Shown here: piece by piece, positions 36,280 through 44,310 of the stretch
Layout: every line of letters begins with the position of its first letter
Position numbering within the stretch: the stretch's first letter is position 1
Assembly: GCF_012290005.1 (NCBI RefSeq)
Contig: NZ_JAAXMS010000001.1
Coordinates: 806,001-870,000, forward strand
Direction: 5' to 3'
Source: Crateriforma spongiae
Lineage (GTDB): Bacteria; Planctomycetota; Planctomycetia; Pirellulales; Pirellulaceae
DNA: 64,000 nucleotides
The notes under the pieces: generated by a model
What the model saw: the letters and a program-made list of their open reading frames with translations, nothing else
What the model was told of the DNA's origin: nothing
The model's database searches: none
Position numbers and translations under genes: made by a program

Positions 36280-37260
36280 TCACTCCGATGACGTCGCCAC
36301 ATGAACCAAGCTTTCGGTCGAACCGACGATGGGCTCCATGCCCAATGATTCCAGGTGTCGGTTGACGATCAGTTGTTGGTCGATCGGTAAATCACCGGCG
36401 ATGGTCGCAAAATATTGTCGGTCCATGGCCAAACGGTGGGCCCACGACGCGACGGAATCTTCCATGGTTGGTGTCAAGCGTCGGCGGATCTGTTTGATGC
36501 GATACCGTTGTTCCGCATCCAAGTGTTCGCTTGGGATGGAATCCAGCATCTGCAGGACGGGGGTGCCCACACGCAACAGTTGGTTTTGTGCGGTTTGACG
36601 TTTACCGATCTGATCGGCCGACAATGCTTCGATCCACTGTTGAATCTGCTCCTGACGCGGCAGCGCCGTGTCGGTGGACGAAACCAAGTGGATCAGCTTG
36701 CGGTCGACATTGCGGCTGAACGCGTGCAACGATTGGCCACGCAACAGATGGGCGACAATTTCACCAAACGTCTTATCAAAAGACTGTGGGTTTTGCCTTC
36801 TCAGGTGCAACAGGCTGTCGGCTTCGATGACGTCATCGGTGATCCAGCGGACGGGCTTGCCTTCGTATTGTTCCAGCACATCACGACGTTGTGTCTCGGT
36901 GACGAACAATTCCATCCGGATCGACTTGGCGTCCTGGACGTTCAATGACAAGTGACACTCGGACGATTGAAACGTGTACTGCAGTGTCGGCAGACCCGCG
37001 TGCGATTGGACGGAAATACTTTCAAAGACACCGCCACGATCGCGGGTTTCGCGGCCCTTTCGATGCTGCAGCGGGTGAAGCTGCAATCGGCCGCCGACCA
37101 AGATGAAACGGGCCATCCCGTGGTCGTCAAAAGACATGTCGCTTGTCAGCGACGATGGGGTCGGGGAAAGACGCTCAGCCTCCGGGCGACCTTGAGCAAA
37201 AGTCGCCACGTCCGTCATGGACAAGCCGAGTATCACGGCAAGCAAACAACGCCATCTCAT
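36280..37260 (-). CDS. secreted hypothetical protein
   Basis: The 326-residue protein has a clear signal peptide (MRWRCLLAVILGLSMTDVATFA, cleavage after QG or AQ). The mature protein has a beta-rich first half (VFESISVQSHAGLPTLQYTFQ, CHLSLNVQDAKSIRMELFV). The helical second half includes IQQWIEALSADQIGKRQTAQNQLLRVGTPVLQMLDSIP, which resembles HEAT-like repeat fragments seen in other planctomycete secreted proteins. No catalytic motif is evident and I do not recognise the family. It is convergent with the Asn-synthase-like gene and separated from ribD by 292 bases on the same strand, a stretch in which I see nothing definite. Confidence 0.75.
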   Translation of the reverse strand: MRWRCLLAVILGLSMTDVATFAQGRPEAERLSPTPSSLTSDMSFDDHGMARFILVGGRLQLHPLQHRKGRETRDRGGVFESISVQSHAGLPTLQYTFQSSECHLSLNVQDAKSIRMELFVTETQRRDVLEQYEGKPVRWITDDVIEADSLLHLRRQNPQSFDKTFGEIVAHLLRGQSLHAFSRNVDRKLIHLVSSTDTALPRQEQIQQWIEALSADQIGKRQTAQNQLLRVGTPVLQMLDSIPSEHLDAEQRYRIKQIRRRLTPTMEDSVASWAHRLAMDRQYFATIAGDLPIDQQLIVNRHLESLGMEPIVGSTESLVHVATSSE

Positions 37261-37552
37261 CCCGGAACCCTCTTCGCCTTTCAGCGTGTATTAAGAGGGC
37301 CCGCCAAAGGACCAACACCAAACACCAATCCATTTTGCGGTGCGTATGTAGGCAAGTCAGTCTCTCGGTGGCAAACCCTCTCTGGGAGCGAATCGATATG
37401 GACGCATCAGCCGGCCCTCTTGTCGGGGCCAGCCCGACGAGTCCGTTTCCCCGGTTATCGTCAAAATTAGGAGAAGAAATAAAGAGCGCGGTTGCGACGA
37501 AATGCCTAGGGTCGGCAGAAAAAGCGTTTCACGCGATCACGGTGCAAGATTC

Positions 37553-38821
37553 TCACTTCCGCCGATAAATAATTTTGACGTCTTCGCCGATGGCTCTGGA
37601 TTCGACCAATTCCAAGGCGGGGCTCTCACCGATGGCCGAAATCCCAGCTCCGCCCACCGGACCAGGGGCCGTGTGACCGCCAAAGACCTTCGCGCCGACA
37701 TAGATGTGAAACTCGTCGGGAAGGTTTTCGGAAAGAAAACTGGCCATTAAACGTCCACCGCATTCCAACAAGACGTTGGTTGCGCCTTCATGGCTCAACG
37801 TTCGCATGACCCGGCGAAGTGGCTGTTCCATCTCCGCCGGCCCACAATCGTTCGATCGAGCTACCTGATCACAGGGTGGTTCTGCGGTCGGCCGCAGAAA
37901 ACGTACGCCCAGGTCGGCCAGACGCTTTTGTGATTCTGGGTTCAGGTCTTCGGGGACGACGCAGGTGGTCGGAATCTGATCCGCCGTCTGCACCAATCGC
38001 GATGTCGCGCCGGGCAGCGACGTTCGACAAAATATCAGACGCTGGGCGACCCTGGCCCCCGGCGGTCGAGCGGTTAGCAGCGGATCATCAGCCGACACCG
38101 TCCCCATTCCCACAACGATCGCATCGACGCGTCCGCGGGTTTGATGGACATCGGCCCGGCTATCCGAACCGGTGATCCATTGACTCTGGCCCGCAACGGT
38201 CGCGATTCTGCCGTCGGCGGTCATCGCCCATTTGGCGATCATCCATGGGATTCCCGTTTTGATGCGTTTCAGATAGGGGGCCAGGATAAACCGTGCCTCC
38301 GATTCTAAAACGCCCACGTCGACGCGAATTCCTGCGTCGGTCAATTGCCGAATGCCACCGTGGTCGACTTGCTTGAACGGGTCGGCGACTGCAATGACGA
38401 CGCGATGAACCTGTGCGTCGATCAGGGCTCCGGTGCAAGGAGGTGTTTTGCCGTGATGGCAGCAAGGCTCCAACGTAACATAGGCCGTGCAGCCGGCCGT
38501 CGTCTGACCATTCGCCAAGCAGTCCCGGATCGCTTCGACTTCCGCATGGGGCCCGCCAAATTTTCGATGATACCCTTGGCCGATCAAACGGCCGTCGCGA
38601 ACCAGCACGCAGCCGACCATAGGGTTCGGTTCAACGTGACCCTGTCCCGCCGTTGCCAAACGCAATGCATCTTGCATCCATCGCTGGTCGGCTTCGGCGG
38701 CATCCGCGGGCTTCGCAAATCGGGCGGGGGCCACTTCGCCGCGGCGTGGCGGCGGCGTCGAGATCGGACGGGGCTGGTCGGGGCCCGGCGGTTCGTTGGC
38801 GGGCGTGCTGTCGTCAGGCAT
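37553..38821 (-). CDS. ribD: bifunctional riboflavin biosynthesis deaminase/reductase
   Basis: RibD carries out two consecutive steps of riboflavin synthesis: deamination of the pyrimidine intermediate and NADPH-dependent reduction of its ribosyl side chain. The N-terminal deaminase has the zinc site HAE (His92, Glu94), PCC (Cys120) and PPC (Cys129) in LEPCCHHGKTPPCTGAL. The C-terminal reductase begins IPWMIAKWAMTADGRIAT and includes SDSRADVHQTRGRVDAIVVG and LLECGGRLMASFL. The length of 422 aa exceeds E. coli RibD (367) because of a Pro-rich N-terminal extension of about 40 residues and a loop near 300. It starts 9 bases after the SEC-C protein's stop codon on the same strand, so the two are probably co-transcribed. 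Confidence 0.94.
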   Translation of the reverse strand: MPDDSTPANEPPGPDQPRPISTPPPRRGEVAPARFAKPADAAEADQRWMQDALRLATAGQGHVEPNPMVGCVLVRDGRLIGQGYHRKFGGPHAEVEAIRDCLANGQTTAGCTAYVTLEPCCHHGKTPPCTGALIDAQVHRVVIAVADPFKQVDHGGIRQLTDAGIRVDVGVLESEARFILAPYLKRIKTGIPWMIAKWAMTADGRIATVAGQSQWITGSDSRADVHQTRGRVDAIVVGMGTVSADDPLLTARPPGARVAQRLIFCRTSLPGATSRLVQTADQIPTTCVVPEDLNPESQKRLADLGVRFLRPTAEPPCDQVARSNDCGPAEMEQPLRRVMRTLSHEGATNVLLECGGRLMASFLSENLPDEFHIYVGAKVFGGHTAPGPVGGAGISAIGESPALELVESRAIGEDVKIIYRRK

Positions 38822-38830
38822 TCGCTGAAA

Positions 38831-41011
38831 TCAGTCCATGCCGGGGACCCAAAGCTTGCCGCCGCCACCACTTTCTGGGGCCGAAGCGGGCGGACCCGAT
38901 GCGGCGGGGGGCGCCGCCGCGGGGCTACCAGAATCCGGAGTCCATAAGCCTGATTCCGCCTGCGGGGAAGCCGGTGGGGCGGCAGCCGGACCGGCGTTAC
39001 GCGGTGATCCGTCCGGGCGAATCAGTCCCCATGACATCAGCATTTGTTGCAGCTGCGCCATGACTTCTGGGTTGTTGCCATAGGTTTCCGACACCTCTCG
39101 CAGTGATTGCTGGAAACCTTCGCCGTCGCGTGCTTGCAATCGCAGTTCCAATTCCAGGAACAACATCCGTGGCGTGACCCGATCGTTCGCCTTGGCGTAC
39201 GCTTTGGCTTCGTCCAGCAGGGCAAGCTTGGACTTGAAGTTCGCCGAACTGCCCACCAAAGCAAAGTAGGCCATGATGGTCACATCCGGGTTTTCGTTGC
39301 GGATGTCGGAATCCAGGATGGATTGGGCGACGCGACGCAGCAGTGGCGTCGCGGACACCTGTTGTGCGCGGTTCATCAAGTAGATCCGCGACTCGTTGTT
39401 CAGCCCCGCCACATCGATCCGGTTCAGATCAACATTAGCGACGTCTTCGATATCGTCATCGCTGATGGTCAGTGCGGGCAACGCATCCACGTTGGCGGCG
39501 GATCGAATCTTGGCGGACAGATCTTCGTCCAACGACGTTAGCAGGTCATAGGACTCCATGATCGTGACGGCGACCGAACAGTCGAACTTCGCATCCGAAT
39601 CCTGGGCCGCGTCGACCAGCGAGCGATCACCCAACATGGGCAACGCGATCTTTGTCAAACGGTCGGCGACCTCGCTGCGCTGGATCGATACGATGGTTTC
39701 GTCCACGGCCAGCGGATCGGCTTCGAACTGGACCAAGGCCAGTTGCGGGCGTGCCGCGACCAAGAAAGGCAACTGACGATCCTGGGTCGACTGCAGTTCA
39801 ACTCCGGGCAACAGTTCGGACAGTTTGGACTGAACCGTTTCCGCGTCGGCCGATTGCATGTCCAATGCGATCAATTTGGCATCACGATCGGTCTGCTTGC
39901 CATACAACAGGACGATGGCAAGGGATCGCGGGAAATTGTCGACGCTTGGGGCGTCGGTCGATTCGGGACGGTCGCGATCCAAAATTTGGAACGCAATCCG
40001 AGGGGCAACCTCTTCATCCTCCTGCCGCAGGCTCTGTGCCGCTTCGGCAGGCAACTTCAACACGCGTGAATCGGCCAGGAACGCCATCTCGATCTCATCC
40101 AGATCGCCAATGGTTGCTTCCAAGCGAGTCAACGAAACCGAGATTCCCTTCAGGTCGGGATGAACCAGTTCGGCCATCGCCGCGAAACGGACACGTTGCT
40201 GCTGGTCCAGCGATTCGCACTGGGACAACTGACGCAACAAGTCGGATTGACGTTCCAAATTGCCACGCCAAATGGCACAGTGCAGCAGGCCCGACAAAAT
40301 GGCCGGTTCCATCGATGCGACTCGCTGCAATGATTGCAGCTTCGTTTCAGCCAACACGACCTTGTTGCTGCGAAGCAAACCTTGGGCTTCGTCAAAACGC
40401 TCGCCCCAATCAACCGACGATGGACGCGAAATCGGTTCGGGCAACGATTTCAACAGCATTGGAATCGTCGGGGCGTGATTCAGTTGCCCCAAGACATCCA
40501 TGGCCGCGTTTTGGCCTTCAAAGCCCTCGGCCATCACCGCCAGCGTCGCATAGGCGCGGGCGGTCAGGAAAGCGCCGGTTTGCAAAAGCGTGTAGGACAA
40601 CACCGATGCGACGCTGATGACGAAGCTGTCGACGTCGCGACCGCTTTCGGTCAAAGCGTCCAACATTGATCCGGTGGCCGATTCGACGTCACCGCTGAAC
40701 AACTTTGCCGCCGCACGCTGGGTCAACGCCAACGGGTTGCTGGGCTGCAATCGCATGAACCGTTCGGCATTTTCGGCCAACGTGTCGTATTCACGCAAAT
40801 CAATTAACAGTCGGCCGCGGATCGCCAATGCCCATGCGGCGTCGGGGTGTTCGTCCAGGATCGCCGCCAGCCGATCAAGTGCCGGGACCACCTGGCCGCC
40901 TTCGACCATTTTGATCACGCGATCCATGTCGTGGATCGAGTCCTTGCACTTGCAGAATTTGATCTTCTTGCCGTTGCCGCAAGGGCAGATCGAATAGGTG
41001 TCCACCGACAT
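38831..41011 (-). CDS. SEC-C motif protein with TPR-like helical repeats
   Basis: From the ATG at 41011 the protein is 726 aa. The N-terminus holds a SEC-C zinc motif, Cys9-Pro-Cys11 to Cys20-Lys-Cys22, as in CPCGNGKKIKFCKC, the metal-binding module found at the SecA C-terminus and in many adaptor proteins. Residues of about 28-200 form TPR-like helices (VPALDRLAAILDEHPDAAWALAIRGRLLID). The middle is largely helical without known domain. The last 70 residues are Pro/Ala/Ser/Gly-rich, ending GGGGKLWVPGMD. There is no signal peptide, so it is likely cytoplasmic. An in-frame ATG at 41146 was rejected because it moves the SEC-C motif inward with unconserved sequence. It precedes ribD by 9 bases. 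Role unknown. Confidence 0.8.
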   Translation of the reverse strand: MSVDTYSICPCGNGKKIKFCKCKDSIHDMDRVIKMVEGGQVVPALDRLAAILDEHPDAAWALAIRGRLLIDLREYDTLAENAERFMRLQPSNPLALTQRAAAKLFSGDVESATGSMLDALTESGRDVDSFVISVASVLSYTLLQTGAFLTARAYATLAVMAEGFEGQNAAMDVLGQLNHAPTIPMLLKSLPEPISRPSSVDWGERFDEAQGLLRSNKVVLAETKLQSLQRVASMEPAILSGLLHCAIWRGNLERQSDLLRQLSQCESLDQQQRVRFAAMAELVHPDLKGISVSLTRLEATIGDLDEIEMAFLADSRVLKLPAEAAQSLRQEDEEVAPRIAFQILDRDRPESTDAPSVDNFPRSLAIVLLYGKQTDRDAKLIALDMQSADAETVQSKLSELLPGVELQSTQDRQLPFLVAARPQLALVQFEADPLAVDETIVSIQRSEVADRLTKIALPMLGDRSLVDAAQDSDAKFDCSVAVTIMESYDLLTSLDEDLSAKIRSAANVDALPALTISDDDIEDVANVDLNRIDVAGLNNESRIYLMNRAQQVSATPLLRRVAQSILDSDIRNENPDVTIMAYFALVGSSANFKSKLALLDEAKAYAKANDRVTPRMLFLELELRLQARDGEGFQQSLREVSETYGNNPEVMAQLQQMLMSWGLIRPDGSPRNAGPAAAPPASPQAESGLWTPDSGSPAAAPPAASGPPASAPESGGGGKLWVPGMD

Positions 41012-41209
41012 TTTGGGTCGCCGATTGGGGGAAAAAGCGGGTCTTGGTCTATCAATCGGGCAACTTACCACGCTTCGCGCCATCGTCCCAACCCCTACAC
41101 ACTGATCCCGTCTGAAATGATCGATGCGATGGGGGCCGATTGTCACGCGATCATGATGCCTGCGTTGCCAAAGCCGCCGAATTCCATCCTGAATGCCCGC
41201 GACGCCGTT

Positions 41210-41998
41210 TCAGTCTTCGGTCGATGCCCTGCCCGGTTCACCCAACCATTGTCGAACCTGGCTGTCCGCTGGTATCGGTCGCCGTCCGTGGGCTGTTTGC
41301 CGATCCAAATCGTCATAGCGGATCTGGATCAGTTCATTCATTTGATGAAACCGATGCTGGACGTGTTCGCGAACGACTTGGTCCACCCATGCCTGAGTCA
41401 CACGTTGGCCGGACGGCAATTCCCGCACAATCGGTGATGCGGCTTTCAAGTCATCCGCCAAGTGTTTTGAATTTGCAACGAGCGTAGAGATTCGAACGTG
41501 ATCGAATTCGTGTTGCACCAAGGCGGAATCCCAAAAATGGTCCTTCGGCGGGATCCGTTTCAAATGAATGTGATGTGCCAAGGTCACACGAAGCCGCGTC
41601 AATCGATAGTCGATGCGGATGACTTGCCGGTTCTGTTCTCGCTGCTTTCGCCATCGACATTGGCTGCGAAAATTCAGATCCGTCTTGAAAATGGTCTCAC
41701 CGTCAAACGAGGTGCCACCACGATAAAAACTCACGTTGCCCGACCGGATCCAAGTACGCAGTGACTCGGGCGGTTCCGGATAATCCGAGATGTCGATCCG
41801 AGATGAAGCATCCCGAGCGTCCTTTGCCGGTGATGGTCGACCATCACTGCGGTCGGCCATCGCTTCCTGTGCAGATGCCTTTGGAAGTGCGGCGATCATG
41901 GGGGCGTTTGAAACCGCCAGGCAAGCACCGATCAAGATGCCGGCACAGGTCGCAACGATGCGGCGGCATTTGATTCTGGTGGCACCGCTGTGAAGCAT
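41210..41998 (-). CDS. exported HExxH protein, possible DUF922-like metalloprotease
   Basis: The ATG at 41998 opens a signal-anchor-like segment (CRRIVATCAGILIGACLAVS). The 262-residue protein has the zinc-protease type motif HEFDH (His163-His167) in FWDSALVQHEFDHVRIS, preceded by a beta-rich region (VIRIDYRLTRLRVTLAHHIHL). This arrangement resembles the DUF922 family of predicted secreted Zn-dependent proteases, an assignment I hold loosely. The gene begins one base after the stop of the upstream sulfatase (stop 42000-42002, start 41998), so translation is almost certainly coupled. The frame is open further upstream, but only by running antisense-free through the sulfatase gene in another frame. 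Its partner role in sulfated-glycan breakdown is inferred from that linkage. Confidence 0.72.
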   Translation of the reverse strand: MLHSGATRIKCRRIVATCAGILIGACLAVSNAPMIAALPKASAQEAMADRSDGRPSPAKDARDASSRIDISDYPEPPESLRTWIRSGNVSFYRGGTSFDGETIFKTDLNFRSQCRWRKQREQNRQVIRIDYRLTRLRVTLAHHIHLKRIPPKDHFWDSALVQHEFDHVRISTLVANSKHLADDLKAASPIVRELPSGQRVTQAWVDQVVREHVQHRFHQMNELIQIRYDDLDRQTAHGRRPIPADSQVRQWLGEPGRASTED

Positions 41999-41999
41999 C

Positions 42000-43583
42000 C
42001 TAGTTGCTTCCTTTTGCACCGGAGGATTCTTTGGCTGCCGTTTTCGCGTCATACAATGGGTTGGGAAAGTCCGGCTCAATCGTGCGGTTGTCCAAGAACA
42101 CTTGCTCCATCGCTTGGACTCGTTCGGGGAACTCGGCGGACAAATCGTTCGTTTCCGCCGGATCGCTGGACAGGTCGTACAGTTCCCAAGGTTTAGGATT
42201 TTTGCGGACGACATCCCTACGGATCGCTTTCCACCTGCCGTCGCGAACCACGACGTAGCCACCGTAGCCGGTGAATTCCCAAATCATCGGGCTTTGCCGC
42301 TGAGCATCTTTGCCGCGCAACGCGTCAATCAGAACCGTCCCGTCGGAAAGTTCTGCGATGCTTTGATCCTGATACCCGTCGGCGCCCGCCAAGGATGACA
42401 ACGTTGCAAACCAGTCAGGGAAATAGGAAGGAAAGTCACAAACGGTTCCGGCAGGAATCACGCCGGGGTAACGGACCAAGCAGGGCACCCGAATGCCGCC
42501 TTCATCTGCACTGCCCTTGTACCCCTTCAGGCCACCGGTCGAGTCAAAGAACTTGCAGGCGGCTCCGCCGATGTGAAAGTTTGGATCGCGGCCTTCGTGC
42601 GTTGGGCCATTGTCCGAGGTGAAAACGACGATTGTGTTTTCAGTCAGGCCGAATTCGTCCAACGTTTGCAACACCTGACCGACGTGTTCATCCAAATCGC
42701 TGATCATCGCGGCGTATGCTGCTCGAGGACGCGGATGAGGCAGGTATCCGTTTTGGCCACGATAAGCACCGTGGCCTTCGAACGGGTCGCCCGGTTGGTC
42801 CCACTGGGATGGGTAGTGATCGATCCAACTTTGCGGCGGCTGCATCGCGACGTGTGGCTCGGTAAACGGCAGATATGCAAAGAACGTCTTGTCTTTGTTC
42901 GCTTTGATGAATCCGATCGCTTCCTTCAGGATCAAATCCGGGGCGTAGTTTTCGGCGCGATAGTCATCCGCGTCGACGGTGCCTTCGGGTTTGCGATCGT
43001 GACCGGGAATTGGATACTTGTTGATTCGTACTTCGCGTTCATTCGAATCCAAAAAAGCGGGATAGAAACTGTGAGCGTTTCGTTGGCCGTTGTAACCATA
43101 AAAGCGGTCAAATCCCTGGCGAATGGGTGAACCGCTGGTTCGCGACGGTCCCAGACCCCACTTTCCAAACGCCCCGGTGACGTATCCCTTGGATTTCAAG
43201 ACTTCGGCGATCGTGACGGCTTCGTCCGTCAAAGGGAACTGTCCCGGAAAGATGCGGCCGTTGCCGGAATCCCGGTTGTTTCGCACCTCGGCTTTGGCCA
43301 AGTGACGGCCGGTCATCAGCACGCATCGCGATGGGGCACACACGGGCGCCCCGCAGTAATGTTGTGTTAACCGGACGCCCTGTTTCGCCAACGCATCCAG
43401 GTTGGGCGTCTCGATCTTCTGCTGTCCGTAACAGCCCAGTTCGCCATATCCCAGATCATCCGCCATGATGAACACGATGTTCGGAGGACGATCTTGGGCT
43501 TCGGCCAAACACTGATCGTCCTGACTGACGACGAACAGACTGACGACAAACACTGCGAAAAAGGATCGTGCGATCACTGCCAT
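42000..43583 (-). CDS. secreted arylsulfatase-type sulfatase
   Basis: This formylglycine-dependent sulfatase is 526 aa from the ATG at 43583, with a signal peptide (ARSFFAVFVVSLFVVS). The metal site is PPNIVFIMADDLGYGELGCYG. The activation motif is C-A-P-S-R (Cys82-Arg86) in APVCAPSRCVLMTGR. Other elements are GAFGKWGLG, LPFTEPHVAM and FTSDNGPTHEG. It belongs to the arylsulfatase A-like group common in planctomycetes; the substrate is unknown. AAGAG-like purines lie about 9 bases before the chosen ATG. The in-frame ATG at 43691 would bury the signal peptide behind 36 residues. It is followed one base later by the HExxH protein and is divergent from a small secreted protein gene. Confidence 0.93.
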   Translation of the reverse strand: MAVIARSFFAVFVVSLFVVSQDDQCLAEAQDRPPNIVFIMADDLGYGELGCYGQQKIETPNLDALAKQGVRLTQHYCGAPVCAPSRCVLMTGRHLAKAEVRNNRDSGNGRIFPGQFPLTDEAVTIAEVLKSKGYVTGAFGKWGLGPSRTSGSPIRQGFDRFYGYNGQRNAHSFYPAFLDSNEREVRINKYPIPGHDRKPEGTVDADDYRAENYAPDLILKEAIGFIKANKDKTFFAYLPFTEPHVAMQPPQSWIDHYPSQWDQPGDPFEGHGAYRGQNGYLPHPRPRAAYAAMISDLDEHVGQVLQTLDEFGLTENTIVVFTSDNGPTHEGRDPNFHIGGAACKFFDSTGGLKGYKGSADEGGIRVPCLVRYPGVIPAGTVCDFPSYFPDWFATLSSLAGADGYQDQSIAELSDGTVLIDALRGKDAQRQSPMIWEFTGYGGYVVVRDGRWKAIRRDVVRKNPKPWELYDLSSDPAETNDLSAEFPERVQAMEQVFLDNRTIEPDFPNPLYDAKTAAKESSGAKGSN

Positions 43584-43814
43584 GGCCGGACACTCTTTGG
43601 CGGTCAACAAGGAAGGGGCGTGCAGCCAGTCTATCCGAATCATCCCGGAGTATCGAAAGCCTCGGTTGATTGTTGCACGAATGTGAAGCATGAGAGTCGG
43701 ATCCGCAGCTGGTCCGATCGGCCAGCGGGCGACCCACCTGGTCGGCGATTAGGATGGAGGCCGAGTTCAATGGATGTCGTTTTCCGATCCTCTTTTACAA
43801 CCGGCTGTCATCAC

Positions 43815-44201
43815 ATGAATCGGCGTCATTCTTTTTGTTGCATGTTGATTGCCCTGCTTCTTTGCCTGGGACCTGTGGCGTCAGCCGCATCCCCCACCGG
43901 ACGCTGGAGTGGTACGTGGCGAAGCGAATCGACGGGGCATCAGGGACCGCTGCGGGCGAAGATCCGGCAAGTGGATTCACAGACCTACCGTGCTTGGTTT
44001 GCCGGCCGCTTTGCCAAAGTCGTGCCGTTCGCGTATCCGGCGACGTTGACACGTGTCCCGGGAACATCGTCGATGTACCAATCACAGACTCGGCTGCCGT
44101 TGCTGGGAACGTACCGGATGAATGCCGTTGTGACGCCGCATTCGTTCAATGCCAGTTTTACCGGAAGACGCGATGCGGGGATTTTCCAGATGAGTCGATA
44201 A
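43815..44201 (+). CDS. small secreted hypothetical protein
   Basis: The 128-residue protein starts MNRRHSFCCMLIALLLCLG with cleavage near ASA-ASP, a textbook signal peptide, which is why I chose ATG 43815 over upstream starts in the same frame (for example ATG 43770). The mature 100 residues are beta-rich and contain GRWSGTWRSESTGHQGPLRA, YRAWFAGRFAKVVPFAYPA and LLGTYRMNAVVTPHSFNASF. The alternating pattern fits a small lipocalin- or bacterial beta-barrel-like domain. I do not recognise a named family. It is divergent from the sulfatase and upstream of the PhoD-like phosphatase by 109 bases on the same strand. Confidence 0.7.
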   Translation: MNRRHSFCCMLIALLLCLGPVASAASPTGRWSGTWRSESTGHQGPLRAKIRQVDSQTYRAWFAGRFAKVVPFAYPATLTRVPGTSSMYQSQTRLPLLGTYRMNAVVTPHSFNASFTGRRDAGIFQMSR

Positions 44202-44310
44202 TCCAAAGCGACATCGCGTTGCGGCGGTCCATCCGTTCTGCGGCGGAACGTTACAATTCGACGAACCATTCGCTTTGTCTCATGTTTTCATCGGATCCAA
44301 CGCCTCAACC

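Noticed and set aside
36262-36290. GGTTCGATTC, resembling a tRNA T-loop
   Set aside because: Flanking bases do not form the 5-bp T-stem or any cloverleaf.
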